Of a stretch of DNA of 64,000 nt, positions 22,242 through 32,785 are shown one piece after another (position 1 is the stretch's first letter; each line of letters opens with the position of its first letter). Position numbers and translations under genes: made by a program. The stretch is from positions 43,663,554 to 43,727,553 of the forward strand of contig OX485803.1 of assembly GCA_950295325.1 (NCBI GenBank), read 5' to 3'. Under the pieces are notes generated by a model. The model was not told the origin of the DNA. It made no database searches and saw nothing but the letters and a program-made list of their open reading frames with translations. This DNA is from Polytrichum commune. Its lineage: Eukaryota; Streptophyta; Polytrichopsida; Polytrichales; Polytrichaceae.

Positions 22242-25200
22242 ATGGCTGTGATTCCGCCCGATAGGATCACGCTGTGGACGTTGGAGGGGGAGGGTGCAGA
22301 TCCGGAGTACTTTGGGAAGGTGAACATTGGAGGCGCGTCGACGCTGCAGGCACTTCGGATTGCACTAGAAACGAACGATGCATTAGAGTGGCCTTTTGAT
22401 TTTTGGGACGCCGAAGATAAGCGGCGCGTGCGCAAGAAGTTGGAGCGCCTGAACGGGTTTGAGAAAGAAGTGCATGTTATCAAGGTCGCCGAAGGTGATC
22501 TTCCTGGAAACAAGCGTCGTCAACTTGAAGAGGGGTTGTTCACTTCCACCACTGTGGACGCCGCCCCTGCTTTGGAAAATGAAGGCGGAGCCGGAGGCGT
22601 AGGCGTGGATCCACCTCTCCTGCCCGTGGGTTCATCGAGGGTTACTGGAAGCGCAGACTCCGCCGAGGTATATCATAACCCTCTGAAGTCCAAACTCTTG
22701 CCGTTTGAGGTTATGGATCGATATTTGGAGAGGGCAAAGAAGTTGAGGGCGGAGTTGAAGAAGGTCGCCATGTCTGACCACGACTGGTGGTTGAAGACAT
22801 TCGACTTGAATGGCAATGGAGTGGTGAAATTGTGGTGCGGGGAATGCAAAAAGGATTGCGGGGGTGGCAGCAAGGATCACACCAAAGCACATATCGACAA
22901 CTTGTTCAACAATTTTAGGAGATCGCACATTGTCAGCACAGCCCACGTTCGGAATTTTTGTGCTGCCAAGAATGTCAATTTCGATGACCACCCCCAGTCT
23001 GAGGCCAAGAATGGAAGGCCTCTTACCCTAACTCCAGAGGATCATAAACGGTTGATTTCAGAGGGGGTTGAGATATTGGAAGGGGTGAACTCTTCTCTAC
23101 CAGATGGGCATAAAAAATTCACAGTTTTGGGGAATTTAGGGGCAGAGGATACCAGGTGTTATTGGTTCAAAGTGAAGTGCCCATACTGTAGGGACATGAT
23201 GGTCCTCTGCCCACCACGGAAGACACTCGAAGTGAATCTTAGAAATCACCTCAGTGGTCCAAAACACATGAAGGCTGTCGAGGTAGCAGAGCAACTCCTG
23301 AAGGAACCAGCGAGGACGGGTCGAGCTGGGCGCCCAAGTAGGTCCAGCACAACAAGTTCTCACTCCAATCAAAGTGACCTACACACATGGTTTAGGACGG
23401 CTTCATCAAACAGTGTTGAAGGTACACCTGAAGTAGTCAATAGGGTCATTCTTGTTGGTTTGATGTGCTATGGATATCGTGGTCCAACAGTTGAATATGG
23501 GGGTAATTTTTATGTTGTGAATGCTTTACTGAACGACCCCCATTCTGGTGTTGAATGGTATCCGGAACCACATCTTCGTGTCGATGTAGAAGTTCGTGGT
23601 TTAGTTGTGTGCATGTCAATGGTACATTTCGGCATAGAAAGTGTGTTCGCATGGCTATGGGACTAGAGCCTTTCCCAAATCTGACTTGCCCTATGTGTGC
23701 CCAGATCCCACGTGAAAATGATTTCAGAATGAGAATCAGAAGAGAGGACCATGCATTGGTTAAGAGAGGCCACAGAACCACTGCAGGAGGGATACGGTTA
23801 GGGTATTTAGGTGTATATGAAGTGTCGAAACATACAAGAGAGTTGGCTAGAAAATATCGGCTAGAAAAGCTACACTACTGGCATGCTAGAACAAGGATTG
23901 TGCAATTGAAGGCCAGAAGACCAACGATGCGTGAGAGTGCCATAAATGCCTCATCAGATAAAAATTTGATGAAATTTTGTAACAATATTATTAGTGCCCA
24001 TCAGATAGGAGCATTTGGAGGCAAACCTGGACTGTGGGACTTCATGAAGGATGTGGCAGGGAACTTGAATAGGAAGGGTAGTGGGAATCGCTATAGCGAA
24101 AATACTAAATGTTTTTCGCAAGCAATGAGGATCTATGGGGGCCGACGTCTATGTGACTTATTTGCCCTCAACTTTGCTGGACCTAGTTATGACACTATTC
24201 GAAGGGAATGTAGAAAAGGCGTACAGTTCATATCAGGGGAACATGCTGAAATCTTTGAATCCATTGCCTGCATCTATTCCGCTGCTAAAGTTGCGCATGG
24301 CATAAGTGGCCCCATCCCGGTTATACTTGCTGAAGATGAAACAAAGGTCAGGGGGCGGGTTTCTTGGGAGGCGAGGTGGGATACTCTGGTGGGGTTTTGT
24401 GGGCCGAAAGAGAATCACACTTGTATCCCTCATTATAAGCCCACTGTCGGAGTTGGTGAGGTAGGGTACAATAAAATGGTAGACTCGTTTAGGCTTGACA
24501 AGGTGGGGGGGTTTGCAAGAGTAATTGTTGTGAACCCCTTGCATGATAAACTTCCTCGATTGGTGTTGGTTGCTTGTTGTACCTGCGGTTGTTTTGATTC
24601 AGGTTGGGTTAGACAACAATGGGATAGAATCGATGAGTTGTGGACAAAACATTGCTATGCGGCTGTGGGTCCCATTATAGGACATGCTAGTGATGGGGAC
24701 TCCCGTAGGAGGCAGTTAATGCTTCTAGATTATAGAGGTTTAGAGGGGCCGAGGTTAAGTGTGGATTGGGAAGGCTGGGTTTTCACTTCATCTATGAATG
24801 TCGATGGAGAAGCAACCGGCTTGCATGACCAAGACTATATTCACAATGGTAAGAAATTGTTGAATCCCATTGATAGCAATGTGCGTACGTTGCGATTAGG
24901 GGGTGATCTGGCCCTTCACCAACACATTTGCCAAGTGTTCAACCGATTCACAGTGGATCAACATGGGTTACTTCAGGAGGATTATGACAGAAAGGACCGG
25001 CAGAATTGGGCTAGTGCTCAAAGATTATGCTCACAGAAAGTTCGAGACTGCCTGCGGTCCCTTCGTGTGTCTACTGATTTGCACCGTGAACGCACACTTG
25101 GAACCGAGATGTACCTAGAGATATGTGCTGACTATATTGATATGTTTCTTTCCCCAAGTCACGACCTTCGATCTCGGATTGTGAAAGCAGGTAAGGTATC

Positions 25201-26734
25201 CTTTTTTTTCCGAATCTGGAAATTGTGGATGAGGCACGGTAACCATGGTGTTATGGGAAATACTGAACATGTGGATCCGAAAGTGAACTTCGTTAGTCAA
25301 CAATGCTTCTTGGATATACAGATGTCGTGTCATTTAATAGTTCTGCTTATTTGCCATTTCCGTGACAAGTATCCTCACTTGAGTGTGCCATTCCACTTAA
25401 CTGGTAGTGACTCATGCGAGATATTTTTCTCAAAGGTTGGGGGCATGGTAGGCATGGAGAGGGCTTATGATTTTCATGAATTAGTTGGTTGTGCAAATAT
25501 TGTTAACCATTTGTCGCAGATTGAATATGGACATAATGGGATCAAGTTCGCGAGGGCACACAACAAGATGAAGAACATTTGGGCAAAGTTGCATCCACTG
25601 AGTGAAGGAGAGGGGGAGCCCAACCTTGGAGACTACAGTCTTGTGTCAACCAATGAGGGCGTTGTTCAAGCCTTAAAGCAGGGACTGAAAGAGGCGCAAA
25701 GGGTGATTACTAGTTTAAACATGGCCCCCAATCCACAAGCTGCTGCGAAGCTAAGGGTATGGTTTGATAAACCATGGATAGTTGAGCGGGCGGACAAACT
25801 ATCTTTTGCCTGGGCGGCCACTTCTAAGCCTGTACGCGGTGAGGATGGCGACATGGAAGTCCTTCGAGAAGATATAAATGAAAAGGAGGACGAGTCACAG
25901 CTCCAGGGTGAGCTGCATGATACTGAACCTGCCGCAGTAGAGCATGTGGAAGAGGACCTCATTGATGACGGGGTCCCAGCTCTTGCAATCGTGGAGAGTG
26001 AGACGTGAGACATAATTTCCGAGATGCTGAGCAACCACGAAGGACATGTTCGTTCACTCCCTATCCCAGCTATAGTAGAAGCCTTTGTGGAGTTTGATGG
26101 GCACAGGATATTCAAATCTACGTTGGTCGGGCAGCTGAATGGTAACCCATTCTTGTCGAAGGACAGGTTGACACGGGTAAGGAATTCATTGTATTTTAAT
26201 AATAGCGAGGATTATCTAAGAGCAGCTCAATGCTCTAATACATGTTTTGTCGGAATCGGGTCTGATGTCGGAGTATACTTTTTGCAACGCACTACAATTA
26301 CGAGGCCGTCTACAGTGACTGCCGCAAAGAGAAGGGGAAATTCTCTAGCTAAAAAGTCTGGCAGGGTCGCGCCAACACTAAAGGGGGTGGACGAGGGAAC
26401 CTGGTGGGTTGGCCGCATACAAAAGATGCGAAGGCGTGCTAGTGGGACGTCGTGGGGGTCTCTGAAGCACCCCGTGGATATTGCGAACAGGGAGGTATTA
26501 ACAGGCAAAAAAAATACCCTGATTTCTAGTGTAGAAGTCATTTTGCATTATTACACCCGAGCACCCGGTCAATATAAATTCAAGTATAACTTAACAGACT
26601 CTAAATGGATTAGTCTTGAGTCGATAATTACTAATGTCACTCTCACTTATAAGTATGAGACTCAAGTTTACAGCTTGGACAGGGGTGATGCTGAGAACTT
26701 GAATGAGTATGTATTGAACAAGAGAGTGGAATAG
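22242..26734 (+). pseudogene. P/THAP9-like transposase, one frameshift and one in-frame stop from intact
   Basis: ATG at 22242 opens 474 codons. They carry two C2H2/BED-type zinc fingers: C199, C202, H229, H235 and C313, C316, H336, H342. The frame then shifts by one base (-1) near 23605-23630, inside a TG-rich stretch, into the frame that runs to 26008. That part holds an RNase H-like triad: D in ILAEDETKV (nt 24335), D in ASDGDSRRR (24692), E in DSCEIFFSK (25418). The spacing is about 119 and 242 residues; a long D-to-E insertion and an E-FFSK block recall P/THAP9 transposases. A single TGA at 26006-26008 interrupts the frame, which then continues to TAG at 26732 with GTWWVGRIQKMRR and a beta-rich tail, perhaps BAH-like. 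No THAP finger was seen. The superfamily call needs a profile search. Confidence 0.7.
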
Positions 26735-26750
26735 CATTCAAAGATATAAG

Positions 26751-27499
26751 GTAAGACCTAAACATTCTCCTCAACTTAGTCTTCTCCTTCAAATCTGGCG
26801 CATATTTGGGCTTCTCCTACTGAACATTAAACTATCTGTTTAAGTCTATGTGGGATGTTAAGGTTAGTTGTGAGTTACGCCTTGAATGATACTAAGGGTT
26901 TAGCAGCTACTAAGGGTTTAGGGGTTTAGGGATTTTGGGTTTGAGTTACATTTTTTAGGGTTGAGCTGCATTGCACAGGGTTGAGCAGGCAGTAAGGGTT
27001 TAGGGGTGTCTAAGGGTTCAGCTACATTTACACAAGTTTGAGGTGCATTGCACAGGGTTTAGAAGGCAGTAAGGGTTTAGGGGTTTCTAAGGGTTGAGCT
27101 ACATTTTTGCAGGGTTGAGGTGCATTGCACAGGGTTTAGAAGGCACTAATGGTTTAGGGGTTTCTAAGGGTTGAGCTACATTTTTGCAGGGTTGAGCTGC
27201 ATTGCACAGGGTGTAGAAGGCACTAATGGTTTAGGGGTTTCTAAAGGTTGAGCTACTGTTGAAAGGGTTGAGCAGGCACTAAGGGTTTAGGAGTTGGTGT
27301 TCTGATCCATCTCTTTTAGCTACAGAGGTTTACTGAGGGTTATACGAATGTTTGAGGGGTGAGGAAGCTTTTATACTAAGGTTTAAGTGGTTGCTTCTAC
27401 CCTAATCTAAGCTCTGAGAGACATTGCTGTGGCTGTGAACAAAGGGTGCGTTTTCTAAACCCTACCATGTGCTTCATTGTTGGGTTCTTCCTTTTGCAG
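26751..27499 (+). other. Predicted intron inside the P-like element
   Basis: The donor AAG|GTAAGA lies 17 bp after the transposase stop, and the acceptor is CTTCCTTTTGCAG|G at 27499. Both are strong plant consensus sites. Splicing would join the 3' end of the transposase unit to the leader of the ORF at 27687. It contains the 77-bp minisatellite. Transcript evidence is lacking. Confidence 0.5.
26900..27290 (+). repeat. 77-bp minisatellite in the 3' part of the P-like element
   Basis: About five imperfect units, each with AAGGCASTAAGGGTTTAGGG, a GTTTCTAAGGGTTGAGCTACAT block and TGCATTGCACAGGG. Adjacent units are very similar; the first and last are partial. The TTTAGGG-like words echo the 49-bp array at the other end, although the units are unrelated otherwise. 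Confidence 0.8.
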
Positions 27500-27686
27500 G
27501 ATACTATGCTAGTGAATTTAGGGATAATTGCTAGGGTTAAGTGTTGTTGGGGGATTCAAAGGGTAATAATTTGGAGGTTTGAGGGTAAAGGTTGAATGGC
27601 CCACCCTATTTCTCAAGTGGTTTTTGTGGCTGATGGTAGGAATTTGGTAACCTCTTCACCCTGCCCCTAATTCCTGAACTGCTGCA

Positions 27687-28196
27687 ATGGAGATGCCACA
27701 AATGAATAAGACCCATATTGTCTTGGATGCACTCCTTGAATATGTCCTTGAATTTTGTTGCCTTTCTGGGTGTCCTTGGGTTCGATACGAGCGTTCTCAC
27801 GTGGACCGGGGCGCACTGCTGAAATTGCTGTCAACTTTGGCGAGTGTTTCGACAAAGACCCGGGAGGATGCTGCAAACACGGTGCAACTCGCAGCGCTCC
27901 GGCTGGCGTCCCATGATGTGCAGCTCATGAAGGGGAGTTTATCTCCAGTGGAGGCGATGTCGCATGCCCTTAATGAATTTGACATCAACATGGACGTCTT
28001 CAGCAAGGATTGGAATGTGGACTCCCCAATCCCGGAACACTTATGCAGAAGCTCGTTGCACGAGCTTAGCGTAGGAGAACTGCGACATCTTCGAAACCTG
28101 ATTTATGGAGGTTGGAATGAGGAGATAGTTGCGCATGGAGGAGTCGGAGAATCCCAGTCCCCGCGTATGTGGCTGACACCGGCACACAGAAGTTAA
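27687..28196 (+). CDS. Second ORF of the P-like element, 169 residues, unknown function
   Basis: ATG in GCAATGG context, TAA at 28194-28196. The codon use is GC-richer than the flanks and matches the transposase frame's style. The protein is mostly alpha-helical by appearance: LDALLEYVLEFCCLSG at the N-terminus, then GALLKLLSTLASVS, ANTVQLAALRLAS and LHELSVGELRHLRNLIYGG. There are no membrane segments, zinc motifs or known catalytic motifs. It sits between the transposase unit and the rRNA fragment, in the same orientation. It could be an accessory protein of the element or a captured host exon. I do not recognise a family. Confidence 0.5.
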   Translation: MEMPQMNKTHIVLDALLEYVLEFCCLSGCPWVRYERSHVDRGALLKLLSTLASVSTKTREDAANTVQLAALRLASHDVQLMKGSLSPVEAMSHALNEFDINMDVFSKDWNVDSPIPEHLCRSSLHELSVGELRHLRNLIYGGWNEEIVAHGGVGESQSPRMWLTPAHRS

Positions 28197-28197
28197 G

Positions 28198-28311
28198 GTA
28201 AATGACCCTACCCCTTGATTTTTCGGAACTTTGCGATTGTTTGTGAACATTTGTGTGCACATAATCAACTTGGAATGCCACTGACATCAATGGATTTATG
28301 GTGTTATGCAG
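28198..28311 (+). other. Predicted 114-bp intron after the second ORF
   Basis: Donor AAG|GTAAAT directly after the TAA, acceptor TGTTATGCAG|G. Size and sites fit a plant intron in a 3' untranslated region. Prediction only. Confidence 0.45.
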
Positions 28312-28843
28312 GTTTCCAAAAATTTTGCGCATTCAGGGTTGAAGCAATGAAAGGGCTTAGAGTTTAGGAAACTTTTTTCCTTGCATAGATATGGAAGTGT
28401 ATAGCAATATTACAAAGTAGACACGTAGGTTCAGTTGTGAGCCTTGTAAATGAACAATATTGTGTTTTTGAACACAACCCTATACTGTTCAATGAATGTT
28501 ATCCTAACCCTATTCCTCTTGGACTGCTTTTTTGTATGGACTCGTGCATGATGAATGTTTTCATTTCATAACCCTAAACCATGTGTATGTTGATGAGGAA
28601 GGATTTTGGATCAGAATGGTCCATCTTAGTGATTACATATATTTGGCGTAGTTTTGTGTGTTTGAACTTCATGATTCAACACACGGCAATTAATTCCAGG
28701 CTTTCAGTTGACCCTTTGTACATGAGATGTTGTTGCAGCTGGAGTTTTCATCTGTCTTCTCGATGTGAAGTGTTTTTCTTGATGAGGAATTGTCTAAGTA
28801 GGAAAATTTGTTCCCTTGGTTATCCCGATTAGCAATGGGTGGA

Positions 28844-29162
28844 TGGCAGCCAAGCGTTCATAGCGACGTTGATTTTTGATCCTTTGATGTCGACTCTTCC
28901 TATCATTGTGAAGCAGAATTCACCAAGTGTTGGATTGTTCACCCACCAATAGGGAACGTGAGCTGGGTTTAGACTGTCGTGAGACAGGTTAGTTTTACCC
29001 TACTGATGCACGGTGCCGCAATAGTAATTCAACTTAGTACGAGAGGAACCGTTGATTCACATAATTGGTCATTGCGCTTGGTTGAAAAGCCAATGGCGCG
29101 AAGCTACCATGTGTAGGATTATGACTGAACGCCTCTAAGTCAGAATCCATGCTAGAAGCGGC
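28844..29162 (+). rRNA. Captured 3' segment of 25S/28S rRNA (partial)
   Basis: About 319 bp reads as the 3' part of eukaryotic large-subunit rRNA. It starts at GGCAGCCAAGCGTTCATAGC, runs through GAATTCACCAAGTGTTGGAT and the sarcin/ricin-loop sequence AGTACGAGAGGAACCG (about 29036), and ends at AACGCCTCTAAGTCAGAATC...CTAGAAGCG. Scattered substitutions, many of them C to T or G to A, mark it as non-functional. The remaining ~90% of the gene is absent and the segment lies wholly inside the transposon, about 240 bp from its right end. It is a gene fragment, not an rDNA unit. Confidence 0.93.
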
Positions 29163-29400
29163 GCTTTTGGAAAATTCATGTCTAAACCCCTAGAAAATAG
29201 GGTTTGATGTTGTATTTATAATGAAGATAGCCTACAAATAATTAGTCCAACAAAAAATTTATAATGAAAAGTAGGGCACATGAAATGAACAAAATTTAGA
29301 AATTTAGGTAAACATAGGCCTACGATAATCAACAAAATTTACATACATAGCCCCCATGTAATAGGGGCTTGAACGCACGTGATCCTCAAACACCATATCT

Positions 29401-29415
29401 AGTGCTCCCCCCGAG
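29401..29415 (-). repeat. Right terminal inverted repeat of the P-like element
   Basis: AGTGCTCCCCCCGAG, followed by the second target copy CCTGGAAG at 29416-29423. Confidence 0.85.
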
Positions 29416-29423
29416 CCTGGAAG

Positions 29424-29954
29424 TCGACTGCAAACCAACAGTTGGCCATGATAGTTGATTGTTGACCAACAATCCACTAAGGTAATAGACTACTATCCAA
29501 TATTTGACTTGCCTACTTGACTGCTTGTATGGTAGTCATTCAAGGCCATCCACTGATGACTTGTGTAGGACATGCTATGTGCTTACATTAATAAATCTAT
29601 GTATGAATAGTTGCTTAAAATTTCATACATGTTCATAGGAACTGCAAATGAATTTTTTATTTATTTAGTTGATTATTGGGCATTTTATGCCCAACCTGCT
29701 ATTAACCTATAGTACACGTAAGTACATACGTACAAAATGTATGGCCAATACAAAAAGTAATGCACTCAAAGTTAAAATGCCACAACCATATAATGATATG
29801 GCCATGAAAATTGGTGTCACATGTGGGAATACATGTTGCAAGTAGTGCACTTCTATTCATGAACTATCTAAACCACGACAATGTGTTTGCTCAAAATAAA
29901 ATGGCAACCTAAAAACAATATGGATCTGATACTATATGTTCACGGCAAAAGTCA
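29424..29954. other. No gene seen; GTTGAC-type words
   Basis: Immediately outside the transposon the sequence is rich in AGTTGATTG and TTGACC words like those at 14150-14820. The rest is AT-rich spacer. Confidence 0.5.
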
Positions 29955-30643
29955 TTGTAAACAACAAATCCAATAGTTGATGCATCTCCATAGTTTGACA
30001 AGATGCCCATTGCGATGATTCCTATTCTCCACAAGCATGTTTCAAAGGTACAGTGGAGTTGCACGATCCCTACATTGTTCAATTGAGCATGTTGAACCAA
30101 CCACTCAAATGGAATGGCTATCGGCTATGTGATGTTGGAAATAAACCGGTCATTCCTCTAACTTTGATGAATGTGTAAGGACTATGAATGCCCAATTCAA
30201 AAAGAGCCAATTAGGGTGCGATATGTATTTCTCCCATGCCAAAATGAAGGCGCCAAGCCTTGTTAGCTCCCACGTATTTATAAATACATAAGAGACCCAT
30301 AAAATCCCTCAAGGAGGTATCATAGTCGATGTATTGGGATGGATTTCAGGTGATTATTGTTATGGGCTCCATCATCTTGGGACAATATGTTTGGCTACTA
30401 TGTCAACTTGAAAGCTAGGGATAATTGCAAACTCCATCATCTTCTAAAAATTAGTCTTAATGTAGACCAAAATCACCGACCGTCCTTCTCCATTTGTTCT
30501 CCGTATGCAAAGCTTGCTAAAATAGGCTAGGCCAATGGAGAATTTGGAAATAAGGCTAAAGTGAGGTAAGGCTTGCCACATATACGCCCCCATTGCAATG
30601 ATTATGGACAATTAATATGTGATATGACTAAGCTAATGCTTCA
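29955..30643. repeat. Dispersed repeat R2, copy 2
   Basis: Direct-orientation relative of 20281-20985 with many indels; both copies end at TATGACTAAGCTAA. It lies about 540 bp beyond the right end of the P-like element, so the transposon sits between two R2 copies. Confidence 0.75.
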
Positions 30644-32284
30644 AATGATTCCAAGTTTTGGTTGACTATCGGGTGTTAGTTGATTGGCTTGGACGATTGC
30701 ATTGCAATAGTCATCCATGCAAGTCAACCATTCTTTCAACTGCTAAACCTTGACCCCCAACACTCACACATGGAGGGCCACATAAAATCATGTGTCATGC
30801 CCACAAGGAGCCCACCCACCTCCAAGTGATTTTGAGGACCTTGTATTCCTTGCATATATTGCCCAAATGTATTGGTAATTTGATTAGTCCATAGGTTTGC
30901 TATGAGTGGGAATGAAATGACAAGGGTCACAAATTGAATTAGTTTGTCCAGAAGTATGTATTACAATTTATGTCATATGTGGGGCTTACCGGATGAAGCA
31001 AATGATTTGACACCCAAAGAGGTTGCAAAGAACACTCAAAATGAGGACGACTTTTGTAACGTGTTACAACCAATTCAAGCATTCAATGAATTTCATTGGG
31101 TCCGACAGCCAAGGAGAAAGGTTGATCAGCTCCAACATGGTTACTTGGACCTTGAAGAAAGACCGGCATGCCGCATCCATGACAAGGAAAAACTTTTCCC
31201 ATAGCATTTGTTCAAGGACCTTTGAGACGTTCTCAAGAAAGGGAAAAACCAAACCATAGAACATTCCGAGCCTCTTCCAATCAATTGGAGGATCAACCAA
31301 TGCACCATGCACCAAAAAGAACATTGGGTTTTACAGAGAGTACAAAATTAGCCCTACAATATAGTAGCAGTTTAGTATGTAAATCATACTTGGGCATATG
31401 CTTATATACATTGATATATATAATTACAAGTATATAATGGATTCATGTATGACAATTCTATTATGTTGTTTTTTAATTAGATGAATATGTCAATCGTTAT
31501 AGAAGATACTCATACTGGCTTGTCACATCTGCCTCATTTTCATACCATTTTGATCAAAGCGCGGACTCCCATGCATTTGAAGTTGAAATCTTTGAATTCA
31601 TTATATGTACTCCAGGACCCAACTCTAGAGCCAATCATAGCGAGCAACAATAGAGTTACATTAATGATGGTGAACATGATATCACTTATAAATTAGGCAA
31701 AAGTGCAATTCCCACATTATGTAAAGTTGAATTAAAGATTGCGCATCATAGTCATAGTCATAGGCATATTTTGGAACTATGTGTCCAACAAGCTAGTCAA
31801 ATTTGGAGTCAGTATGAATGAGTTAAGTAGATGAGAAACTAGCTCTCTGATGACAATCCCTTGGATGGACATGACTACCTTAACCAATTTTGGGATGAAT
31901 GTAGTGAATGAAAGTTCATGAGATAAAGATCACATCTATGTATTCACATAAAATGACTCTCATGTACCTCATAGGCACATGAGAATTAAAGCAAGTCAAA
32001 AATCTAAAAATAGAGGAATATGCTAAATTTCTAACAAGGCATACTTACATTACATGAGGAAAATCAAATCAACACAACGGAAGGCCATCAAGTGCAAAGG
32101 GGACTCAAAGATGACAAGAAGGTTGCACGAGGCCACCAAATGGGCTATATCGTCTATCCTTTCACATGTGGGAATGAGCTAAGATTTCACATCACGATAG
32201 GAAGAATTACAACAAAGGGGTTTTGTTAAATAATGAGGGGACATGCCTTTCATTATAATCAATGAATTATAAGGAGAATTTGAG
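30644..32284. other. No gene seen
   Basis: Short frames (30944-31204, 31481-31696) have no recognisable motif. 30655-30765 repeats the GTTGACT/GATTG words noted near 14.2 kb. Otherwise anonymous. Confidence 0.5.
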
Positions 32285-32785
32285 AGTCATGACCAAGTGA
32301 GTTTTGGAATTAAAGTTAGGATAGTTGGACTTTTGGACTTAGCCTATAGAAATGATGGACCTACTTAACCCATATTTTTGAAGAAAAATTATTATTGAGA
32401 TACTCAAGTATATTTTACTCCAAGACACTTAACTGTGACATTAGGATTTTAGGAGGACACAATCTTGTACTACTTGAGCATCTAACCCCTTGGATTTCTA
32501 AGAGGAATCTTTGAATTATAATTCTTGAATTTCACACACTTAGAATATAAAATGTGGAATCCTATTGTGATTACATTAAGGTTTTTCTTTTAACCCAAAG
32601 GAATTCAAAGTATACCTGAAAGAGGATACCACTTCTTACCCTTAGAGTTAGGAATTTCACCTCCACCCTTTATGAACCAAGTCATGACTTGATACAATTT
32701 CAAGATAAGATTTTAAAGTCCCATATATTTAAGGCGTGACATTTGTACAACCGGTCAAGTAAATGGTTACACCTTTCTTGTTGCT
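32285..32785 (+). repeat. Dispersed repeat R1, copy 2
   Basis: Diverged relative of 3515-4060 in the same orientation; shared blocks include AAGACACTTAAC and TTCAAAGTATACCTGAAAGA. Boundaries are approximate. Confidence 0.7.

Larger units (their letters stand above)
21065..29415 (+). mobile_element. 8.35-kb P-like DNA transposon with exact 8-bp target duplication
   Basis: CCTGGAAG lies immediately outside both ends (21057-21064 and 29416-29423). The ends are inverted repeats of 15 bp, CCCGGGGGGAGCACT on the left and CTCGGGGGGAGCACT (reverse complement of 29401-29415) on the right, one mismatch. A subterminal ACGTGCG sits at nearly the same distance inside each end. Contents in order: a 49-bp minisatellite, a nearly intact transposase frame, an intron-like stretch with a 77-bp minisatellite, a second ORF and a 25S rRNA segment. 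An 8-bp duplication occurs in P and hAT elements among others; the transposase favours P/THAP9-like. The superfamily is an inference; the boundaries are read directly. Confidence 0.85.

Noticed and set aside
22190-22513. Minus-strand frame over the transposase start
   Set aside because: Shadow of the plus-strand coding region, serine-rich from reversed codons.
28800-28860. R2/R1-type retrotransposon insertion into rDNA as the reason for rRNA sequence
   Set aside because: The junction is not at the classical R2 or R1 target, no reverse transcriptase lies upstream, and the terminal repeats and target duplication enclose the rRNA piece.
28844-29162. A functional rDNA unit
   Set aside because: Only about 319 bp of the large-subunit gene is present, with substitutions at conserved positions, and no 18S, 5.8S or spacer sequence lies nearby.
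20281-30643. R2 copies as long terminal repeats of a retrotransposon
   Set aside because: Same orientation and suitable spacing, but the copies are strongly diverged, have no clear TG...CA ends, and no gag-pol remains are left between them.
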